From Bacteroides sp. M10 (GTDB taxonomy: Bacteria; Bacteroidota; Bacteroidia; Bacteroidales; Bacteroidaceae), in contig NZ_CP060488.1 in the NCBI RefSeq assembly GCF_014334015.1, positions 3,802,501-3,866,500 of the forward strand: a stretch of 64,000 nt of DNA, read 5' to 3'. Below the pieces are notes generated by a model. That model was not told where the DNA came from, searched no databases, and saw only the letters and a program-made list of their open reading frames with translations. Of this stretch, positions 18,570 to 28,283 are shown in pieces. The position numbers and the translations under genes are program-made. Positions within the stretch are counted from its first letter, which is position 1. Each line of letters begins with the position of its first letter.

Positions 18570-21326
18570 TTGAACATAGACAGCCATATTTATTCTTTTC
18601 AGTACCGTTTGATTACTTGTTATGTCTTGTTACTGATTAGTTTGACTGTTTTTGCTCAGTCCGGCAAAGAGCGTTTTTCCGGTCGTGTGATTGATACTGA
18701 AACCTATCAGCCGGTACCGTTTGCTACGGTCCGGCTTTTAGCTTTACCGGATAGTACATTGTTGGGCGGCGGTGCTACGGATGCTATCGGTAAATTTCAA
18801 CTTTCCGTTTCCATTCCTAATCATGCAACTAAAGCGAAGTCTTTATTATTACAGGTTTCATATATCGGATATAAGCAGGTTTTTCATCCAGTTTCCATTT
18901 CCAGCAAAAGTTCTTCTTATGAATTGGGGGATATAAATCTGACTCCGGAAAGTTATGCTTTGGATGAAGCAGTGGTAGTAGGACAGGCTCCAATGGCGGT
19001 GACAGAGGGCGATACAACGGTATTCAACGCTTCTGCCTATCGTACTCCCGAAGGTTCAATGCTTGAAGAATTGGTAAAACAGCTTCCGGGAGGTGAAATA
19101 GATGCAGACGGTAAGTTGCTGATACATGGCAAGGAAGTAAAAAAGATTTTGGTGGATGGTAAAGAGTTTTTCTCTGATGATCCGAAAGCCGCTCTTAAAA
19201 ATCTTCCTGTGGAGATGGTGGAGAAGTTAAAAGCGTATGAACGTCAATCGGATTTGGCACGTCTTACGGGAATAGATGACGGAGAGGAAGAGATGATTCT
19301 GGACTTGTCTGTGAGAAAAAATATGAAACGGGGCTGGATGGAGAATTTTATGGGAGGATATGGAAGTAAAGACCGTTATGAATTAGCCAATACCTTGAAC
19401 CGTTTTCGTGAAAACTCTCAATTAACCATTATCGGGAATCTGAATAATACCAATAACCAGGGATTCTCGGAATTACAGAATGAATCTTCCAGTTCAACAG
19501 GCAATATCCGTAGCCGGATGGGACTGACTACTTCCCGCTCATTGGGGCTTAATGCAACTTATGACTGGAAGCGCGTTAAATTACGTTCAAATGTTCAATA
19601 TGTTGGCACCGATCGTTTGGAAGATAGCCGTACCACAGTCGACAACTTTCTCCGGGAAGATAAATCAATCAATCTTGGCACGAGTCATAGCCGGCAACAG
19701 AATCACGAACTGGTAGCCAATGCTTCTCTTGAATGGAAAATGGATTCTGTTACTACATTGATTTTCCGTCCTCAATATCGTTTCGCAGCCAATGACAGAG
19801 AGAATAATGGTTTTCAGGAAGGGTGGGGGAATGATGTGTTGCTGAATGAGAGAGAGTCCTCCGGCACTAATCATAATTCCCGGTATAATCTGGCACTGAT
19901 GTTGCAGCTTAGTCGGAAATTGAGTCGTCTGGGGAGAAATGTTGCTTTGAAGGTAGACTATGGTACTAATGCTTCAGCTACGGATCGGACGAACCTTTCT
20001 ACTACCCGGTACTTCAAAAATAATACGAAGAAGATTCAGAATCAGAAAATAGAGGATGATGTTGACGGATTCAATTACCGGGTGCAGTTGGTGTATGTAG
20101 AGCCATTACCGTGGCGGCATTTCCTGCAACTGCGTTACAGTTATCAGTATAGAGTGAATAATTCCGATCGCTTTGTCTATGACTGGGATAAGGAATTGGA
20201 AGAGTTTGCTCCTGATTTTGATGAAGAATCCAGTAACCGTTTTGAGAATCAATATACTAATCATTTAGTAAATCTTGCGATACGTACCTCGCAAAAAAAG
20301 TACAATTATAATATTGGTGTTGATTTTGAACCTCAAAAGTCTGTTAGCCATTCATTGTTGAGTGATGCTCCCGAAGATCAGTTGGAAAGATCGGTCATGA
20401 ATTTTTCGCCTACTGTCAATTTCCGCTATAAGTTTTCAAAACGCACCCGTTTGCAAATTGTGTATAGGGGAAAAGGGAAACAGCCTAATATACGTGATCT
20501 CCAACCTGTGACCGACCGTACCAACCCTTTGAATATCCGTGTCGGAAACCCTTTGTTGAAGCCTTCATATATGAATACTTTTACGCTGAATTTCAATTCT
20601 TATAATACCAAACATCAGCGAAATATGGTAGCTACCGCTTTGTTTGAGAATACCATTAACAATGTAACCAATCAGGTGACTTATGATAGTGAAACCGGTG
20701 TAAGAACTACATCCCCGGTCAATATGAATGGTAATTGGCGGGCCATGGGTTCTTTTTCTCTCAATACCCCTTTTAAGAATCGTAACTGGATATTTCGTAC
20801 TTACTCCTATCTGCAATACCGGAATCAGAATGGCTATACAACCTTGAACAAAGAAGAACCGGTGAAAACTTCCGTACAGCATTTAACGGGACGTGAACGT
20901 CTACGGATTACTTATCGTACCCGCCAAATGGAACTTACAGGGCTTGTTGGTCTGACTTATAACAATTCTTATAATGACGTACGGGAGAAACGTACTGAAA
21001 CTTTTGATTATCAGGTAGGAACTGAATTGCAGCTTTATCTTCCCTGGGGGATGGAGTTATATAATGACCTGACTTATTTCCTTCGTACCGGATATGGTTA
21101 TGAGGGTTATGCCAAAGCAAATTTCATGTGGAACTGTCAGCTGTCAAAAGCCTTTTTGAAGAGGAAACAGTTACTAATCCGCTTTAAAATATATGATATT
21201 CTTCATCAGGACATTTCTATGATACGCACGATAACCGCTACTGCCATTCGTGACACTGATTATAATGCACTGGGTTCTTACTTTATGGTGCATGCTATCC
21301 TTCGTTTGAATATGATGGGAAAATAA
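18570..21326 (+). CDS. Outer-membrane beta-barrel protein with N-terminal CarboxypepD_reg-like domain
   Basis: 918 residues from a TTG start; no ATG lies upstream in frame close to the signal peptide (LITCYVLLLISLTVFAQ). Residues about 35-125 are a CarboxypepD_reg-like domain (FSGRVIDTETYQPVPFATVRL), followed by a plug-like region (YALDEAVVVGQAPM ... GEIDADGKLLIHGKEVKKILVDGKEFF) and a long array of alternating strands from about 260 to the end, finishing in a Leu-rich strand without a terminal Phe. It belongs to the TonB-receptor-like outer-membrane family common near ECF sigma/Spy-like genes in Bacteroides. Substrate unknown. The start codon is the least certain part. Confidence 0.85.
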   Translation: MNIDSHIYSFQYRLITCYVLLLISLTVFAQSGKERFSGRVIDTETYQPVPFATVRLLALPDSTLLGGGATDAIGKFQLSVSIPNHATKAKSLLLQVSYIGYKQVFHPVSISSKSSSYELGDINLTPESYALDEAVVVGQAPMAVTEGDTTVFNASAYRTPEGSMLEELVKQLPGGEIDADGKLLIHGKEVKKILVDGKEFFSDDPKAALKNLPVEMVEKLKAYERQSDLARLTGIDDGEEEMILDLSVRKNMKRGWMENFMGGYGSKDRYELANTLNRFRENSQLTIIGNLNNTNNQGFSELQNESSSSTGNIRSRMGLTTSRSLGLNATYDWKRVKLRSNVQYVGTDRLEDSRTTVDNFLREDKSINLGTSHSRQQNHELVANASLEWKMDSVTTLIFRPQYRFAANDRENNGFQEGWGNDVLLNERESSGTNHNSRYNLALMLQLSRKLSRLGRNVALKVDYGTNASATDRTNLSTTRYFKNNTKKIQNQKIEDDVDGFNYRVQLVYVEPLPWRHFLQLRYSYQYRVNNSDRFVYDWDKELEEFAPDFDEESSNRFENQYTNHLVNLAIRTSQKKYNYNIGVDFEPQKSVSHSLLSDAPEDQLERSVMNFSPTVNFRYKFSKRTRLQIVYRGKGKQPNIRDLQPVTDRTNPLNIRVGNPLLKPSYMNTFTLNFNSYNTKHQRNMVATALFENTINNVTNQVTYDSETGVRTTSPVNMNGNWRAMGSFSLNTPFKNRNWIFRTYSYLQYRNQNGYTTLNKEEPVKTSVQHLTGRERLRITYRTRQMELTGLVGLTYNNSYNDVREKRTETFDYQVGTELQLYLPWGMELYNDLTYFLRTGYGYEGYAKANFMWNCQLSKAFLKRKQLLIRFKIYDILHQDISMIRTITATAIRDTDYNALGSYFMVHAILRLNMMGK

Positions 21327-21416
21327 TTAGAAATTAAATCTTCATTAGTTTGAAAACCACAGCAGGGTTTTGATTGTTGTATGTCCTACGTATAAAAACA
21401 ATGTAAGGCTGGCTGA

Positions 21417-22988
21417 ATGTTTCGACTGATAAAAAAGATAAAAGATAAAGGTCGTTGGCGCATTTTTAAACTGAAGTTGATTGATGCCCGACTGTACTTT
21501 GTCAGTATCTTCGTAGGATTACTGACAGGACTTGTGGCTGTGCCTTATCATTACCTATTACAGTTTTTCTTTAATCTCCGTCTCGATTTCTTTGATTCTC
21601 GTCCCAAATGGTATTGGTACATACCTCTTTTTCTTTTGATGTGGGGAATACTTGTATTCGTATCCTGGTTGGTAAAGAAAATGCCGCTTATTACCGGTGG
21701 GGGTATTCCGCAAACACGTGGAGTTATCAATGGCAGGGTTGATTATAAACATCCTTTTCTGGAATTGGTGGCAAAGTTTGTAGGTGGAATACTTGCATTA
21801 AGTACCGGGTTGTCTTTGGGGCGTGAAGGTCCCTCCGTACAAATAGGTTCGTATGTTGGATATTTGGTATCCAAATGGGGGAGGGTGCTTAGCGGTGAAC
21901 GGAAACAACTATTGTCTGCCGGCGCCGGTGCCGGGTTAGCTGCTGCTTTTGCTGCCCCATTGGCTTCATCATTGTTGGTGATCGAATCTATCGAGCGGTT
22001 CGATGCACCTAAAACAGCTATTACCACTCTTTTGGCAGGAGTAGTGGCAGGTGGAGTTGCCAGTTGGATTTTCCCGATCAATCCTTATTTTCATATTGAT
22101 GCTATTGTACCGGGGATGACTTTCTGGGGGCAAGTGAAATTGTTTCTTTTGCTGGCAGCAGTGGTTTCTGTCATTGGAAAGTTCTTTTCTGTCACCACTC
22201 TTCAGGTGAAACGTATTTACCCTGCTATTAAGCATCCGGAATACGTGAAGATGTTGTATTTGCTTTTTATAGCTTTTCTGATTTCTATGGCTGAGTTTAA
22301 TCTGACCGGAGGAGGGGAACAGTTCTTGTTATCACAAGCTATGCATCCGGACACGCATATTCTCTGGATTGTCGGCATGATGTTGTTGCATTTTGTTTTT
22401 AGCACTTTTTCTTTTTCTTCGGGTTTACCGGGAGGAAGTTTTATCCCGACGCTGGTGACGGGAGGACTTCTTGGACAAATAGTGGGATTAATTATGGTTC
22501 AACAGGGTGTTATTGCTTATGAGAATATTAGTTATATCATGTTGATTTGTATGTCTGCATTCCTTGTTGCAGTAATCCGTACCCCTTTGACAGCTATTGT
22601 ACTAATAACCGAGATTACGGGGCATTTGGAAGTCTTTTATCCTTCTATTGTTGTAGGAGGATTAACTTATTATTTTACGGAAATGCTTCAAATCAAACCG
22701 TTCAATGTTATTTTGTATGACGATATGATTCATTCGCCTGCATTTAAGGAAGAACCGCGTTACACATTGTCTGTAGAAATTATGAGCGGCTCTTATTTAG
22801 ACGGGAAAATAGTAGATGAACTTCGTTTACCGGAGCGTTGTGTGATAATTAATGTTCATCGTGACCGGAAGAATTTGCCTCCTAAAGGGCAGACATTAAT
22901 GCCCGGCGATCAGGTGCAAATAGAGATGGATTCGCAGGATATAGAGAAACTGTATGAACCTTTAGTCAGTATGGCGAATATTTATTAA
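21417..22988 (+). CDS. ClC-family chloride channel/transporter with C-terminal RCK_C domain
   Basis: 523 residues. ClC signatures are present: GGGIPQTRG near 94 (usually GSGIP), GREGPSVQIG near 135 with the gating Glu, and GLPGGSFIPTLVTG near 340. About residues 435-520 form a TrkA-C/RCK_C-like ligand-binding tail (YLDGKIVDELRLPERCVIINVHRD), a known bacterial variation. At the position of the internal proton-pathway Glu of E. coli ClcA (second Glu of IIEE) this protein reads IES, as judged by eye. That could mean uncoupled, channel-like transport. No obvious partner gene; it precedes the convergent nfo. Confidence 0.9.
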   Translation: MFRLIKKIKDKGRWRIFKLKLIDARLYFVSIFVGLLTGLVAVPYHYLLQFFFNLRLDFFDSRPKWYWYIPLFLLMWGILVFVSWLVKKMPLITGGGIPQTRGVINGRVDYKHPFLELVAKFVGGILALSTGLSLGREGPSVQIGSYVGYLVSKWGRVLSGERKQLLSAGAGAGLAAAFAAPLASSLLVIESIERFDAPKTAITTLLAGVVAGGVASWIFPINPYFHIDAIVPGMTFWGQVKLFLLLAAVVSVIGKFFSVTTLQVKRIYPAIKHPEYVKMLYLLFIAFLISMAEFNLTGGGEQFLLSQAMHPDTHILWIVGMMLLHFVFSTFSFSSGLPGGSFIPTLVTGGLLGQIVGLIMVQQGVIAYENISYIMLICMSAFLVAVIRTPLTAIVLITEITGHLEVFYPSIVVGGLTYYFTEMLQIKPFNVILYDDMIHSPAFKEEPRYTLSVEIMSGSYLDGKIVDELRLPERCVIINVHRDRKNLPPKGQTLMPGDQVQIEMDSQDIEKLYEPLVSMANIY

Positions 22989-23124
22989 GTAGGCCAATTT
23001 ATAGTTGAAAACAAACTGTTATTCATTTTGTATCATTATGAATCAATTATAGCTAATGATCTTATTCTTTGCTTTTAAGTAAAAACCGTACTGTAGTGAG
23101 CTATTCTTTACAATAGCATATTTA

Positions 23125-23145
23125 AGTACTAATATGGTTAGTACT
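23125..23145. repeat. Small inverted repeat between convergent clc and nfo
   Basis: AGTACTAA and TTAGTACT are perfect 8-base arms with a 5-base loop. It may help terminate either convergent gene, but no T-run follows, so the role is uncertain. Confidence 0.4.
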
Positions 23146-23179
23146 ATGGTTGTTTCATATTCCTAACTTTTCAAATCTT

Positions 23180-24013
23180 TTATTCCATACTTCTTAACCA
23201 TGCAATTTCTTCTTTCCATTTACTTTCATCCGGAGTTTCGAGTATTAACGGTATATTATCAAATCTGGAATCTTGCATCAATCTTTCAAAAAAAACTTTT
23301 CCAATCAATCCTTCACCAATGCTGTCGTGGCGGTCAACATGAGTGCCTAATGCTTTTTTAGAATCATTCAAGTGCATACCACGGAGGTAGTTGAATCCGA
23401 CTTCTTTATCAAATTCATCAAATGCCTTATCATATTCATTGACAATATCGTAACCAGCGGTATAGGTATGGCAGGTATCGAGACAAACACCTACCCGGTT
23501 CTTATCGTTTACCCGATCAATGATATATTTTAGTTGCCAGAATTCGCTTCCTAAATTACTGCCTTGCCCGGCTGTGTTTTCAATAACAGCTGTTACTCCT
23601 TTTGTTTTTTCTAAAGCGAGATTAATGCTTTCTGCAATAAGTGACAGGCAATCTTCTGTTGATATTTTATTGAGAGAGCTACCGGGGTGGAAATTTAAAA
23701 GCTTCAGTCCAAGTTGCTCACAACGTTGCATTTCATCCAGAAAAGCGGCACGACTTTTTTGAAGTCCCTCTTCCTCCGGATGCCCCAGATTGATAAGGTA
23801 ACTGTCATGTGGAAGGATATATTCCGGTTGGAAACCATATTTCTCACAATTCTCTTTGAAGAGACTGATACTTTCTTCTGTTAGAGGTTTACTTACCCAT
23901 TGACGTTGATTCTTGGTGAATAACGCAAAAGCATTTGCTCCTATTTCATGCGCATTAATGGGTGCGAACTCTACGCCACCAGAGGCGCTAACGTGTGCTC
24001 CGATATATTTCAT
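23180..24013 (-). CDS. nfo: Endonuclease IV (AP endonuclease)
   Basis: 277 residues, the usual length. It incises DNA 5' to abasic sites in base excision repair, using three zinc ions. Diagnostic motifs in order: GAHVSASGG (6-14), LLNFHPGSS near 105, [11 protein letters not shown] near 145, [11 protein letters not shown] near 179, and [24 protein letters not shown] near 214-237, then LILETP near 257. All expected metal ligands appear intact. It is transcribed alone; a -7-like box lies 28 bases upstream of the start. Confidence 0.96.
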   Translation of the reverse strand: MKYIGAHVSASGGVEFAPINAHEIGANAFALFTKNQRQWVSKPLTEESISLFKENCEKYGFQPEYILPHDSYLINLGHPEEEGLQKSRAAFLDEMQRCEQLGLKLLNFHPGSSLNKISTEDCLSLIAESINLALEKTKGVTAVIENTAGQGSNLGSEFWQLKYIIDRVNDKNRVGVCLDTCHTYTAGYDIVNEYDKAFDEFDKEVGFNYLRGMHLNDSKKALGTHVDRHDSIGEGLIGKVFFERLMQDSRFDNIPLILETPDESKWKEEIAWLRSME

Positions 24014-24040
24014 TGTTCTTTCTTAATTTATTTTACTCTG

Positions 24041-24048
24041 CAAATATA
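24041..24048 (-). promoter_or_regulatory. Candidate -7 box of nfo
   Basis: TATATTTG on minus matches TAnnTTTG. No good -33 box is visible 19-21 bases upstream. The leader would be about 20 bases. Confidence 0.45.
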
Positions 24049-24156
24049 ACGTTTTTAAAGGAGTATATGTTTGTAGAGAGAACTCTTCTTGGTTGCAATT
24101 CATAGGATCATGTACTTTATACTCTGTTCTTTATCTTTTATTCTCTATAAAAAATA

Positions 24157-24193
24157 TCCCGCTATTCAATTTATAGAAGATTGAATAACGGGA
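24157..24193 (-). terminator. Rho-independent terminator ending the heparin locus
   Basis: Arms TCCCG(T/C)TATTCAA around a short loop, followed on minus by TATTTTTTATAG. It sits 23 bases after the stop of the last gene of the heparin/HS locus. Confidence 0.85.
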
Positions 24194-24215
24194 CACAGTT
24201 TTTTGGGGGGAGAGA

Positions 24216-26837
24216 TTAAATCTCAAAATCCGGTAAATAGTCTGTCAGGACTTTATTAACCTGTTTCCCTTTTACCTGATCTGTTACCGTCGTTGCACCT
24301 TCCTTTTTACCGGCATCGTAGTTTAAGGAAACTTTCTCCACTTTATTACTAACGTGGATAGCAGCTTTTCCTTTTTCCGTAAGGTTGCAAGTGATAGTCC
24401 AGTCACCTACTTGAATGATATTGCCTTTGCGAACTACCTGCATATCCGGACGGTTGTCTCCATGTGTATCCATCACAGTCAGGAAACGGGCGGTTTTGCA
24501 AGGAACAGTTGTAGAAGAGAAATGCCAGTGATTAGGATATTTCACTGCTTTTCCTTGTGCATTCGTCACATTTTTCCAGTTGGTCGGAGCACAGAAAAAA
24601 GTATCTACCATTGCCTGTTCCGTTTTTGCCGAACTGAAAAGATGGGCAACAGAGATACCACCGGCTTTATTCCTTCCGGTTACTTTCACCTCATTGGGCA
24701 GTTCCTGTATTTCCATCGGTAATTCTACAGTATGTAAAAGGTAACCCCATGTAACAGCCTCCTTTCCTTCCAGTTCATCATAAATCACGAAAACTCCGGT
24801 ACTTCCCAGTTGGATAATATGACGGCGGAACATGTCCAGCTTGTTCTCATCCCATCCTTTTTCAGGCGTATATTGCGTACCGGATAGTTTGCCACGTTTT
24901 AGCCATAGGGGAGAAGTCACTTTACCATAAGCATTGGAAGCATCTCCTACCATATAAGCGATTTTTTCTCCTTCATACCAACGCGGAATCCAGCCATATC
25001 CTTCCGTTCCAATCTTTTGAGTCATTCCATTTACCAAAATGCTGTTGTGTGCACGGGTGTTACGGTAAGAATACATACAATGATCGTCCGTAAAACCTGT
25101 ACGATGTCCGCTGCTGTAAAAAATGGCTTTACCTCCATAGAATGTATTAAAAGCATTCTGATTGGCCAGTGCATGGGAAGTGGAACCATAAGAACTGGAG
25201 CGGAACGATAACATGGCATTCTTGTCTATATCTCCCAAAGAAGTATTCATTGTACCGATCCCCGTTTCATTGAATACTTTCGCCATGGGTAGTTCGGCAA
25301 GAGTATGTCCTTCTTTGGGGAGAGCTTTCTTGGTTGTACAACGATACCAGGTCAAGTCTCCGGATTTTCCGAGGAAAGTTTTTTCCATGATATCCGGTTC
25401 TTTTTGCAGAATGGTACGTACATAAGCAGCCGCCCACGGATTATTACATTCACGTGCCAAGGCATCCGCATAACCTACTCGTGTACCGTTCGGCTTCATT
25501 TTGCTTTCATGTGAATTGCCTTGTCCGGCAGATTTTGAGAATGGAGGCTGCTGGTAGATGACGTAAAATGCATTGTTGTTATACCACGGATCAGCGAAGA
25601 AATCGAATCCGCTGATACGGGAGTAGAAGGCGGAAACTTCAATCAATGTGCGAAGATTGACCTGAAAATAGGAATCACCATTGTGCCATCCTCCATCCGC
25701 GTTGAGGCCCGGCAGACGGGATACCCATTCATTGTAGCAATAATCCACCCAGGTGGAAGCCATCGGGAGTTCGCCATACGTAGCAAATGCCGCCATATTC
25801 AAGATACGGAAAGTCATTTGCCAGACATGATTATCAGCAATGCGGTTTTCCAAGTGGTTGACATATTCATGATAGAACTTCTTTCCATTGTCACGAATCG
25901 TTCTTAGGAGTAGTTTTCTCTCATTCGGAGTCAACAGATTGTACCATGCATCATACGCTGAAGTGCTCATGGACAGAATAGTAGAACGATTGAAATCTCC
26001 AGCAAAGTACTTACTGTTTTTCCAGGAAAGAATTTCGGAAAGACGCTTAATGCCTTCTTTGTAGTATACCTCGTCTTTCGTTAGCAGGTAAGCGCGTACC
26101 ATGGCTTCGATATTTGCTTCTTCACGGTCTACAATCTTACGACTTTCCCGAATCAGGGCAGAACGATATTGAACAATGTTTGTCAGCTTGACAACCTGGG
26201 TTGTATCAATTTCTTCTTCCAGATGTTTCAGCGGGTGGTTCAGGCATTTATCGGCTTTTCGGATATAAGCCTGTGCCTCCGGATTGTTTTTATTCCGTTC
26301 GATGATATTATCCCAATCTTCGGCATCAAGCAAGATGCGGGGATGAGTCTTGGGCAATTTGGCTAATACTTCCTGTAGAGAAGGAGGGTTGAATGTACGT
26401 ATGTGTTCGTCTATATAAAAATGATAAACAGGTGACCATTCTTCTTTTCCTTCTTTGTCAACGTAGGCATGTTGCCAATACCATTTCCCTTTTTCAAAGA
26501 GTTTGAATGGGTTGAAAAATGCCCATTTTCTTTCGGCGGTAATCACTTCCGATTTGAATTCGGGGTCGCGTGCAATACGGATGCGGTAGGTTACTTCGGG
26601 TTTGTAGTCCTCTTCTTCAACTCCGTCCAATACAGCACCGAGGTGCGGGAACTTATCCGGCCACATAAAACGTGGGGGATTGACAGTAATATGCTGTCCG
26701 TCCAGAGGCGAAGGCGTTTCGCGAACTTCATGCATCAAGGTCTGTTGAGTCAGACGCATGATTCCTTTTTGTGCATATCCATTGGCGAATAGCAGAAGGG
26801 TGAACAAGAGAAAAATAGATATTCGTTGTTTCATCAT
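24216..26837 (-). CDS. Heparinase II/III-family lyase, PL15-type
   Basis: 873 residues with a type I signal peptide (MMKQRISIFLLFTLLLFANGYAQ), so probably periplasmic. The N-terminal part (about 45-160) is a beta-rich region, followed by an (alpha/alpha) toroid with DNHVWQMTFRILNMAAF near 340 and a C-terminal beta-sandwich of Heparinase_II_III type (FRSSSYGSTSHALANQNAFNTFYGG, HNSILVNG). The counterpart in the B. thetaiotaomicron heparin locus is a PL15 exo-acting lyase producing unsaturated disaccharides from heparin/HS fragments; that assignment is by resemblance and position. It is last in the operon, 34 bases after the MFS gene. Confidence 0.88.
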   Translation of the reverse strand: MMKQRISIFLLFTLLLFANGYAQKGIMRLTQQTLMHEVRETPSPLDGQHITVNPPRFMWPDKFPHLGAVLDGVEEEDYKPEVTYRIRIARDPEFKSEVITAERKWAFFNPFKLFEKGKWYWQHAYVDKEGKEEWSPVYHFYIDEHIRTFNPPSLQEVLAKLPKTHPRILLDAEDWDNIIERNKNNPEAQAYIRKADKCLNHPLKHLEEEIDTTQVVKLTNIVQYRSALIRESRKIVDREEANIEAMVRAYLLTKDEVYYKEGIKRLSEILSWKNSKYFAGDFNRSTILSMSTSAYDAWYNLLTPNERKLLLRTIRDNGKKFYHEYVNHLENRIADNHVWQMTFRILNMAAFATYGELPMASTWVDYCYNEWVSRLPGLNADGGWHNGDSYFQVNLRTLIEVSAFYSRISGFDFFADPWYNNNAFYVIYQQPPFSKSAGQGNSHESKMKPNGTRVGYADALARECNNPWAAAYVRTILQKEPDIMEKTFLGKSGDLTWYRCTTKKALPKEGHTLAELPMAKVFNETGIGTMNTSLGDIDKNAMLSFRSSSYGSTSHALANQNAFNTFYGGKAIFYSSGHRTGFTDDHCMYSYRNTRAHNSILVNGMTQKIGTEGYGWIPRWYEGEKIAYMVGDASNAYGKVTSPLWLKRGKLSGTQYTPEKGWDENKLDMFRRHIIQLGSTGVFVIYDELEGKEAVTWGYLLHTVELPMEIQELPNEVKVTGRNKAGGISVAHLFSSAKTEQAMVDTFFCAPTNWKNVTNAQGKAVKYPNHWHFSSTTVPCKTARFLTVMDTHGDNRPDMQVVRKGNIIQVGDWTITCNLTEKGKAAIHVSNKVEKVSLNYDAGKKEGATTVTDQVKGKQVNKVLTDYLPDFEI

Positions 26838-26871
26838 ATAACTTTGCTTTTATTATTCATCGCTTTGTTGT

Positions 26872-28140
26872 TCAGCGTTGTTTGAACACATCTTTCAGAC
26901 GAATAGTCTTGTTATTAATCAGTGGACGTGCCCAGAAACCGATAAAGGTGATATACCCTACAAAAACAAGGATAAAGAGCATACCCGTGCGAAGTGATGT
27001 AGCATCTGCCAGCGTACTTACAATCATCGGACCACCGGCACCTCCTACAATTGCCGAGCATAGTATACCTGCGAATGAACCGTGGTGCTGTGACGCAGAG
27101 TTCAGTGCCAATGAGAATACGATGGAATACATCATGGAGATGCTGAATCCAACAGCAGGGAAAGCAAGCATGGATATTTCCTTACTTCCGAATAATGCCG
27201 ATAATAATAGGATGATCGTCAGAATTCCGGAAATTTGCAACAATCGTTTACTGTCAATTAACTTGAGCAGAATCATACCTACCAGACAACCGGCTGTCAT
27301 CAATCCCCAGAAATAGCTTACGGCCTGTGCACCGTCTGTTTGTGGGTTAACTCCATGGTATTGTTCCAGGAAGGTACTCATGAAGATTGAAGTTCCCTGT
27401 TCCGTACTTACATAGCAGAAAATTCCCAGGAAAAACAGCCATACATATTTCTGTTTGAATAAAGCCAGATATGAATCTTTAGACCCGCTTTTCTCGTCTT
27501 CTTTCAACTCGATCTTGGGAAAACGAGATACACCGACAGCTATCAGCATGACCAATAGCAGGATTGTAAATACCCAATAAAGAGATACCCACGGCATTTC
27601 CCGTGGAGTGACATCGGCCAACAGGTCGATAAAGAAACCCTTACCTGCTGTATATGTTGCCGGATCAAGTTCACGAATTAGATAAGTATATACCAGAGGA
27701 CTTAGGAAAGAAGCAATGCCAAACATGAACTGTGCCAGTTCGGCGATAAATGCATAGTTTTCTTCTCCTCCTACAGTGCGTTGGAGTGGATTCAATACCG
27801 TTTGTAACATGGCCATTCCCAGTCCGATGATGAAAGAAGAAGCCAATAACATCGGATACGTGTGCATGCAGGCAAATAGGATGGTGCCGATGAACGGCAT
27901 TAGAAATCCACCGAATAATACCGGCTTTTCACCGAAACGGTCGATGAGCAATCCGGCAGGGATAGACATGATGGCATAGGCCAGGAAGAAAGAAGTCGGG
28001 ATAAATCCCGCCATTGCCAGGTCACTTAGATTGAAGTTGTGGATAATATCCGGAATGAGTGGGCCTAGAATATTGGTGATAAACGAGATGGTAAACCAGA
28101 ACGCCATAATCAGCGCCAGCATCCCTAAATTTTTTCTCAT
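26872..28140 (-). CDS. MFS sugar transporter (FucP/FHS-like)
   Basis: 422 residues with about 12 hydrophobic segments. The family A motif is visible as GLLIDRFGEKPVLFGG near 63-78 and the second half has GLMTAGCLVGMILLK. The sequence resembles sugar:proton symporters of the FHS group. Within a heparin/HS locus it is expected to carry a monosaccharide released in the periplasm (glucosamine, GlcNAc or a uronate derivative) across the inner membrane, where the adjacent ROK kinase could phosphorylate it. Substrate is inferred from context only. Confidence 0.88.
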   Translation of the reverse strand: MRKNLGMLALIMAFWFTISFITNILGPLIPDIIHNFNLSDLAMAGFIPTSFFLAYAIMSIPAGLLIDRFGEKPVLFGGFLMPFIGTILFACMHTYPMLLASSFIIGLGMAMLQTVLNPLQRTVGGEENYAFIAELAQFMFGIASFLSPLVYTYLIRELDPATYTAGKGFFIDLLADVTPREMPWVSLYWVFTILLLVMLIAVGVSRFPKIELKEDEKSGSKDSYLALFKQKYVWLFFLGIFCYVSTEQGTSIFMSTFLEQYHGVNPQTDGAQAVSYFWGLMTAGCLVGMILLKLIDSKRLLQISGILTIILLLSALFGSKEISMLAFPAVGFSISMMYSIVFSLALNSASQHHGSFAGILCSAIVGGAGGPMIVSTLADATSLRTGMLFILVFVGYITFIGFWARPLINNKTIRLKDVFKQR

Positions 28141-28148
28141 AATCTTAA

Positions 28149-28268
28149 ATAGTTGATAGTTGATAAATGATAACTGATAGATGGAAGTTGATAATTAATT
28201 GATGATTGAGTATTTGTATGTTGGGATAACTTTCATTTACTAACTATCATTTATCAGCTATCAACTAT
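28149..28268. repeat. Inverted repeat between ROK kinase and MFS genes
   Basis: Arms of 24 bases at 28149-28172 and 28245-28268 pair with one mismatch; they consist of TATCAACTATCA-type units. The mRNA would form a long A/U-rich hairpin in the ROK-MFS gap. Similar low-complexity units recur between Bacteroides genes. Confidence 0.75.
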
Positions 28269-28283
28269 CATTTATTTTTGTTT

